NCBI RefSeq assembly: GCF_000382405.1 | Contig: NZ_KB908261.1 | Location: forward strand, 108,128 to 172,127 | DNA from: Mycobacterium sp. 141 | Lineage (GTDB): Bacteria; Actinomycetota; Actinomycetes; Mycobacteriales; Mycobacteriaceae | Length of the DNA stretch: 64,000 bases | Reading direction: 5' to 3' | Shown: piece after piece, positions 59,359-64,000 of the stretch | How the letters are laid out: the number at the start of each line of letters is the position of its first letter | Position numbering within the stretch: position 1 is the first letter of the stretch | Made by a program: the position numbers and the translations under genes | Notes under the pieces: model-generated | Seen by the model: the letters and a program-made list of their open reading frames with translations, nothing else | The model's database searches: none | Told to the model about the DNA's origin: nothing

Positions 59359-61599
59359 TTAGACCTCGACTCGGCCTGTCAGCGCGGCGTTGAACGTCTT
59401 GCTCGGCCGCATCACTGCAGCGGTCGTCTCCTTGTCCGGTGCGTAGTAGCCTCCGAAATCCACCGGCTTGCCCTGTATTTCTGCAAGTTCGGTCACGATT
59501 GCCTCTTCGTTCTCGGCCAATGCCTCGGCCAGCGGCGCGAAGTGTTCGGCCAGCTCCTGGTCGTCGGTCTGCCGGGCGAGCTCCTGTGCCCAGTACATGG
59601 TGAGGTAGAACTGGCTGCCGCGGTTGTCGAGTTCACCGGTGTTGCGCGACGGACTCTTGTCGTTGTCGAGCAGCTTACCGATCGCGGAGTCGAGGGTCGT
59701 GGCCAACAACATGGCCCGCTTGTCACCGGTCTTGTTGCCCACGTCCTCGAAACAGGCACCCAGAGCCAGAAACTCGCCGAGCGAATCCCACTCGAGGTGG
59801 TTCTCCTCGACCAACTGCCTGACAAGCTTGGGTGCTGTGCCGCCGGCTCCCGTTTCGTACAATCCGCCGCCGGCCATCAGCGGCACAATCGAGAGCATCT
59901 TGGCGCTGGTACCCAGTTCCAGGATCGGGAACAGATCGGTGAGGTAGTCGCGCAGGATGTTGCCCGTGACAGCGATGGTGTCGAGCCCGCGAATCAGGCG
60001 CTCCATCGTGTACCGGATGGACCGCACCTGCGACATGATCTGGATGTCGAGGCCCTCGGTGTCGTGATCTTTCAGGTAGGTCTGGACCTTCTTGATCATC
60101 TCGTTCTCGTGCGGACGGTAGGGGTCCAACCAGAACAGTGCGGGCATGCCGGAGTTGCGTGCCCGGGTCACGGCGAGCTTGACCCAGTCGCGGATCGGCG
60201 CATCTTTGACAGTGCACATGCGCCAGATATCGCCGGTTTCCACGTTCTGGGTCAACAGCACCTCGCCGGTGTCGAGATCCACGATATTGGCCACGCCGTC
60301 CGCGGGGATCTCGAACGTCTTGTCGTGGCTGCCGTACTCCTCGGCCTTCTGCGCCATCAGACCGACATTGGGCACGGTGCCCATCGTCGTCGGGTCGAAC
60401 TGGCCGTTGGTCTTACAGAAGTTGATGACCTCCTGGTAAATCCGGGAGAAAGTGGACTCCGGGTTGACCGCCTTGGTGTCCCTGAGCTTTCCGTCGGGCC
60501 CGTACATCTTGCCGCCTGCACGAAGCATCGCAGGCATCGATGCATCGACGATCACGTCACTGGGGGAATGGAAATTTGTGATACCCCTGGCCGAATCCAC
60601 CATGGCCAGCTCGGGCCGATGCTCATGGCACGCGTGCAGATCCTGGATGATCTCGTCGTGTTTCGCTGCCGGCAGTGACTCGATCTTGCCGTAGAGATCC
60701 GACATGCCGTTGTTGACGTTGACGCCCAGCTCGTCGAACAGCTGCTGATGCTTGGCGAAGGCGTCCTTGTAGAAGATCTTCACACAGTGGCCGAAGACAA
60801 TGGGGTGGCTGACCTTCATCATCGTGGCCTTGACGTGCAACGAGAACAGCACGCCGGTCTGGTATGCATCCTCGATTTGTTCCTCGTAGAACTCGCACAA
60901 CGCCTTCTTGCTCATGAACATCGAATCGATGATCTCGCCCGCGTCCAGCGACACCTTGGGCTTGAGCACGATCGTCTCGCCGCTCTTGGTCACCAGCTCC
61001 ATCTTCACGTCGCGTGCGCGGTCCAAGGTCATCGACTTCTCGCCGGCGTAGAAGTCGCCGTGGCGCATGCAGGCCATGTGGGTGCGCGAGGCCATCGACC
61101 ACTTGCCCATGCTGTGCGGGTGCTTGCGCGCGTACTCCTTCACCGCTTTGGGTGCGCGACGGTCCGAGTTGCCTTCCCGCAGCACCGGATTCACCGCGCT
61201 GCCGAGCACCTTGGCGTACCGCTCCTTGATGGCCTTTTCCTCGTCGGTCTTCGGATCCGCGGGATAGTCCGGAATTGCATAGCCCTTCTCCTGCAACTCT
61301 TTGACAGCGGCGGTGAGCTGAGGCACCGAGGCGCTGATGTTCGGCAGCTTGATGATGTTGGTGTCCGGTAGCTGCGTCAGCCGAGCCAAGTCGGTGAGGT
61401 CGTCCGCCACCTGCTGAGTGTCGGTCAGGTGGTCGGAGAACTCGGCGAGGATGCGAGCGGGCACCGAGATATCTTTGGTCTCGACCGTGATGCCGGCGGG
61501 CCGGGTGAAAGCCTGGACTATCGGTAGAAAGGCGTAGGTCGCCAGCAGCGGTGCCTCGTCTGTCAGCGTGTAGATGATGGTCGGTTGCTCAGCACTCAT
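59359..61599 (-). CDS. icd2: Monomeric NADP-dependent isocitrate dehydrogenase
   Basis: A 746-residue monomeric isocitrate dehydrogenase converting isocitrate to 2-oxoglutarate and CO2 with NADP. It is recognisable along its length, for example [40 protein letters not shown], the metal/substrate region [20 protein letters not shown] and [21 protein letters not shown]. tuberculosis Icd2 (Rv0066c) is 745 residues. The ATG at 61599 follows GGGAG; 14 extra codons upstream are unlikely. It supplies 2-oxoglutarate to the ThDP enzyme directly downstream, and NADPH. Confidence 0.95.
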   Translation of the reverse strand: MSAEQPTIIYTLTDEAPLLATYAFLPIVQAFTRPAGITVETKDISVPARILAEFSDHLTDTQQVADDLTDLARLTQLPDTNIIKLPNISASVPQLTAAVKELQEKGYAIPDYPADPKTDEEKAIKERYAKVLGSAVNPVLREGNSDRRAPKAVKEYARKHPHSMGKWSMASRTHMACMRHGDFYAGEKSMTLDRARDVKMELVTKSGETIVLKPKVSLDAGEIIDSMFMSKKALCEFYEEQIEDAYQTGVLFSLHVKATMMKVSHPIVFGHCVKIFYKDAFAKHQQLFDELGVNVNNGMSDLYGKIESLPAAKHDEIIQDLHACHEHRPELAMVDSARGITNFHSPSDVIVDASMPAMLRAGGKMYGPDGKLRDTKAVNPESTFSRIYQEVINFCKTNGQFDPTTMGTVPNVGLMAQKAEEYGSHDKTFEIPADGVANIVDLDTGEVLLTQNVETGDIWRMCTVKDAPIRDWVKLAVTRARNSGMPALFWLDPYRPHENEMIKKVQTYLKDHDTEGLDIQIMSQVRSIRYTMERLIRGLDTIAVTGNILRDYLTDLFPILELGTSAKMLSIVPLMAGGGLYETGAGGTAPKLVRQLVEENHLEWDSLGEFLALGACFEDVGNKTGDKRAMLLATTLDSAIGKLLDNDKSPSRNTGELDNRGSQFYLTMYWAQELARQTDDQELAEHFAPLAEALAENEEAIVTELAEIQGKPVDFGGYYAPDKETTAAVMRPSKTFNAALTGRVEV

Positions 61600-61770
61600 T
61601 CTGGTTCTCCCGGCGTCAGTTTCGGTGCGGTTCAACGGCATTTCACGTTGGAGTGGTCACTGGATGCGTCCACGCGTGGCAAGCCCGGAGTTCCGATTCT
61701 GCGCCCTCATTCTATGAACTGCTCCGAGCCGACTCAATGTCGGACACTCTCTATCTCTCGTAGTGGGGCG

Positions 61771-63250
61771 TCAGCCGATGGGGACGACACCGATGGCGAT
61801 TGCGACGCCAAGCATGACCACTGAGCAGACAGCCGCTCGCCAGATGGCCTTCTTGTGGAAGTCGGCGAGGTCGACCCTGGCCAGGGAGATCAGCAGGAGC
61901 ATCGCTGGAACGAGCGGACTGGTCAGGTGGACGGGTTGCCCGACGATGGAAGCCCGGGCCATCTCGACAGGTGTGATGTCGTACTGGGCCGCGGCCTCGG
62001 ACAGGATGGGCAGAACACCGAAATAGAAGGCATCGTTGCTCATGAAGAACGTGAGCGGCATGCTCAAGAAACCGGTGATCACCGCGAACCAGGGCCCCAG
62101 GCCCGATGGCACCACCGCCACGATGGCATCGGCCATGGCCGTGACCATCCCCGTGCCGTCCAAGATGCCGACCAGGACTGCGGCAGCGAAGACCATGGAG
62201 ACCACTGCAACGATCGAACTGGCGTGCGCCTTGATCCGCTCGGACTGGTCGTGCGGGTTCGGGAAATTTACAACTAGACCAATGGCCGCGGCGATCATGA
62301 ACAGCAGGCCGAGTGGGAAGATGTCCATCCCGAGCATGACCAGCAGGACGATGGTCAACGCGGCGTTGAACCAAATCAGCTTCGGGCGCAGCGTCGATCG
62401 ATTCGGGTCCAGCCCGGTGATCATGTCGGGATTGTCCTCGGCGTAATCCAATTCGGCGTCGGGATCACCCACGTGGGGCGGGAGGACGTCCAACCCTTGA
62501 TGGCCGCCGTGGCTTCGGCTGCCGCCGCCACTTCCGCCTTCGGCGACTGCGGTGGCGGTGGTCGGTTTGCTCACGCGGAGCGATTCGGCGACGGTATCCA
62601 GGGTCTTGCCGGAGGCCAGCAGCCGTTTCTTCTCCGAGCGCCCCAGCATGTACGCCAATATCAGCACCGCCACCAAGGCCACCGCCATGCCGGGCACCAT
62701 GGGGAGGAAAAGATCGTTCGGGGAGACCTTCAACACCGTCGCGGCCCGTACCGTTGGCCCACCCCAGGGCACGATATTCAGCACGCCGTTGGCCAACACG
62801 GCCACCGTGGTGAGCACGACGGGACTCATCCCGAGCCGCAGGTAAATGGGCAACAGTGCCGACACGGTGATGATGAAGGTCGTCGAACCATCGCCATCGA
62901 GCGAAACCATCGCCGCAAGCAGCGCGGTCCCCAACACGACCCGCACGGGGCTGTTACCGACCACTCGGAGAATGAACCGGATCACCGGGTCGAACAGACC
63001 CACATCGAATCATCAACCCGAAATAGGTGATTGCAAAGAATAGCAACGCCGCGGTGGGCGCAAAATCCTTGATTGCACTCATAATTGCGGCGGCCACGCC
63101 CTTATCGGCTACGTTCGCCGCCCCGAGTTGTACGGCGAGGATCCCGAAGGCGATGGGCACGAGTATCAATGCGGCCACTGGCGCCCATCGTTTAGTCAGA
63201 ATCAAAGTCATGAATACAGCGATCATGAGAAATCCGAGACCGACGAGCAT
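61771..63250 (-). pseudogene. citM: Citrate/proton symporter gene (CitMHS family) with one-base frameshift
   Basis: From ATG 63250 (GGGAGGTG upstream) the first 81 codons encode a normal CitMHS start (MLVGLGFLMIAVFMTLILTK, then LLFFAITYFGLMI). At 63007 one extra base shifts the frame; removing it gives MI-DVGLFDPVIRFILRVVG, the expected continuation, which then stays open to 61771 with all later helices (SLDGDGSTTFIITVSALLPI, SMPLTFFMSNDAFYFGVLPI). Total length fits a 492-residue citrate-metal transporter. As read, the product would end after about 98 residues. A sequencing error is possible, though the site is not a homopolymer. Confidence 0.85.
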
Positions 63251-63668
63251 CAGTTCACCTCCCGAGAAGAACTCTCGAACACCGTGGAGAAGGACTGACA
63301 GGAGTCGCGTGCACAGTGGCCGATGGCGACGACCATAGACCCGACAAGCACTGTTATGAGCTAGTTTTGGACCAATCCGCCCAGATCCGACCTACCAAGA
63401 GATGACTTCGTAGTCGCAAGATGCGAATTGCGTCATCTTGTGTTTCACTCAGCGGAAAGTAGTTGTGCCACAAGCAACTTGCCTATTTTATCCGGCAGGC
63501 GCGGAATAGCTACGTGATCTTGCCCAAAATGATGACAGCACACGCCGCTTAGCGCGAGACTGGATGCGAGCGACCGGGCCTGCCTTGCTTACAGCACGAT
63601 GGCGTCAGGGTCGGAAACTCCGCCGACACAGCCCGTCGCGGCGATGATCTCTAGCCGGGAGTTGACAT
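63251..63668. promoter_or_regulatory. Divergent promoter region between citrate transporter and aconitase
   Basis: About 418 bp, AT-richer than the flanks, between the divergent citrate-transporter and aconitase genes. A nested inverted repeat pairs GATGAC (63401-63406) with GTCATC (63432-63437), and CGCAA (63415-63419) with TTGCG (63428-63432). Divergent control by one citrate-responsive regulator is plausible. No gene here. Confidence 0.45.
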
Positions 63669-64000
63669 ATGAGCAGCGCGAATTCGGTGAATACTTTTGG
63701 TGCCCGTGACACTCTGATTGTCGGGGACCAGAGTTATGAGATTTATCGTTTGGACGCGGTGCCCGGAACCGAGAAACTGCCCTACAGCCTCAAGGTGCTC
63801 GCCGAGAACCTGCTGCGCACCGAAGACGGCGCCAACATCACCACCGAGCACATCGAGGCCATCGCCCACTGGGACCCCACGGCCGATCCGAGCATCGAGA
63901 TCCAGTTCACCCCGGCCCGGGTGATCATGCAGGACTTCACCGGCGTGCCCTGCATCGTGGACCTGGCCACCATGCGCGAAGCCGTCGCCGCGCTGGGCGG
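63669..64000 (+). CDS. acn: Aconitate hydratase, N-terminal part (continues past window)
   Basis: The first 110 residues of an AcnA-type aconitase that isomerises citrate to isocitrate with a [4Fe-4S] cluster. The start [19 protein letters not shown], then [20 protein letters not shown] and [20 protein letters not shown] are near-diagnostic; the cluster cysteines lie beyond the edge. GGGAG precedes the ATG. It is divergent from the citrate transporter and next in the pathway to isocitrate dehydrogenase. Mycobacteria usually have acn elsewhere (Rv1475c), so this may be a relocated or second copy. Confidence 0.9.
   Translation, partial: MSSANSVNTFGARDTLIVGDQSYEIYRLDAVPGTEKLPYSLKVLAENLLRTEDGANITTEHIEAIAHWDPTADPSIEIQFTPARVIMQDFTGVPCIVDLATMREAVAALG

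Overview
The window looks like a chromosomal stretch of a fast-growing mycobacterium (Mycolicibacterium type). It is GC-rich. Proteins and gene order match what I recall of mycobacteria: prfB-fprA, hisN, fadE24-fadE23, an antigen 85 mycolyltransferase, an Rv3143-like receiver, the 14-gene nuoA-N operon, a UPF0182 protein and a monomeric isocitrate dehydrogenase. All family assignments were made by reading the translations; no database search was run.

Layout. 1-5.9 kb: an Rv3103c-like protein (cut by the window edge), an MscS channel and prfB on the minus strand, fprA on the plus strand, then a small patch with two XRE-type DNA-binding proteins that looks phage-derived. 5.9-14.7 kb: hisN, the acyl-CoA dehydrogenase pair fadE24-fadE23 behind a palindromic operator, an antigen 85 mycolyltransferase, a DJ-1/PfpI protein, a class III CoA-transferase overlapping an HMG-CoA-lyase-like gene, and a YceI protein. 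14.7-30.6 kb: an atypical receiver protein and the complete complex I operon, with a Crp-like site upstream, a palindromic repeat between nuoF and nuoG, and a triplicated ribosome-binding-site/start segment between nuoJ and nuoK. 30.7-45.3 kb: mostly catabolic and orphan genes (TetR plus FAD monooxygenase, DUF2252, two medium-chain dehydrogenases, a PIG-L deacetylase, a Baeyer-Villiger-type monooxygenase, an alpha/beta hydrolase, DUF2235, UPF0182).

45.4-64 kb is the most interesting part. A compact minus-strand gene train runs: acetolactate-synthase-like ThDP enzyme, zinc alcohol dehydrogenase, phaE, phaC (class III polyhydroxyalkanoate synthase), phasin, 4-hydroxybutyrate-type CoA-transferase, alpha/beta hydrolase, sucC, sucD, a broken cation-exchanger gene, malic enzyme and a dicarboxylate-type transporter. 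Around its upstream end lie a monomeric isocitrate dehydrogenase, a frameshifted citrate transporter and an aconitase. No beta-ketothiolase or acetoacetyl-CoA reductase is present. The set reads as a route from citrate through isocitrate, 2-oxoglutarate, succinate semialdehyde, 4-hydroxybutyrate and 4-hydroxybutyryl-CoA to poly(4-hydroxybutyrate). This is inference from family membership and operon structure, but each step has a candidate gene.

Two genes here are broken: a CaX-type exchanger with an internal deletion at 48.6-49.2 kb, and the CitMHS transporter with a one-base frameshift near 63,007. A dispersed palindromic element of about 60 bp occurs three times (20.2, 30.6 and 36.5 kb). 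No rRNA, tRNA, CRISPR array, insertion sequence or transposase was seen.
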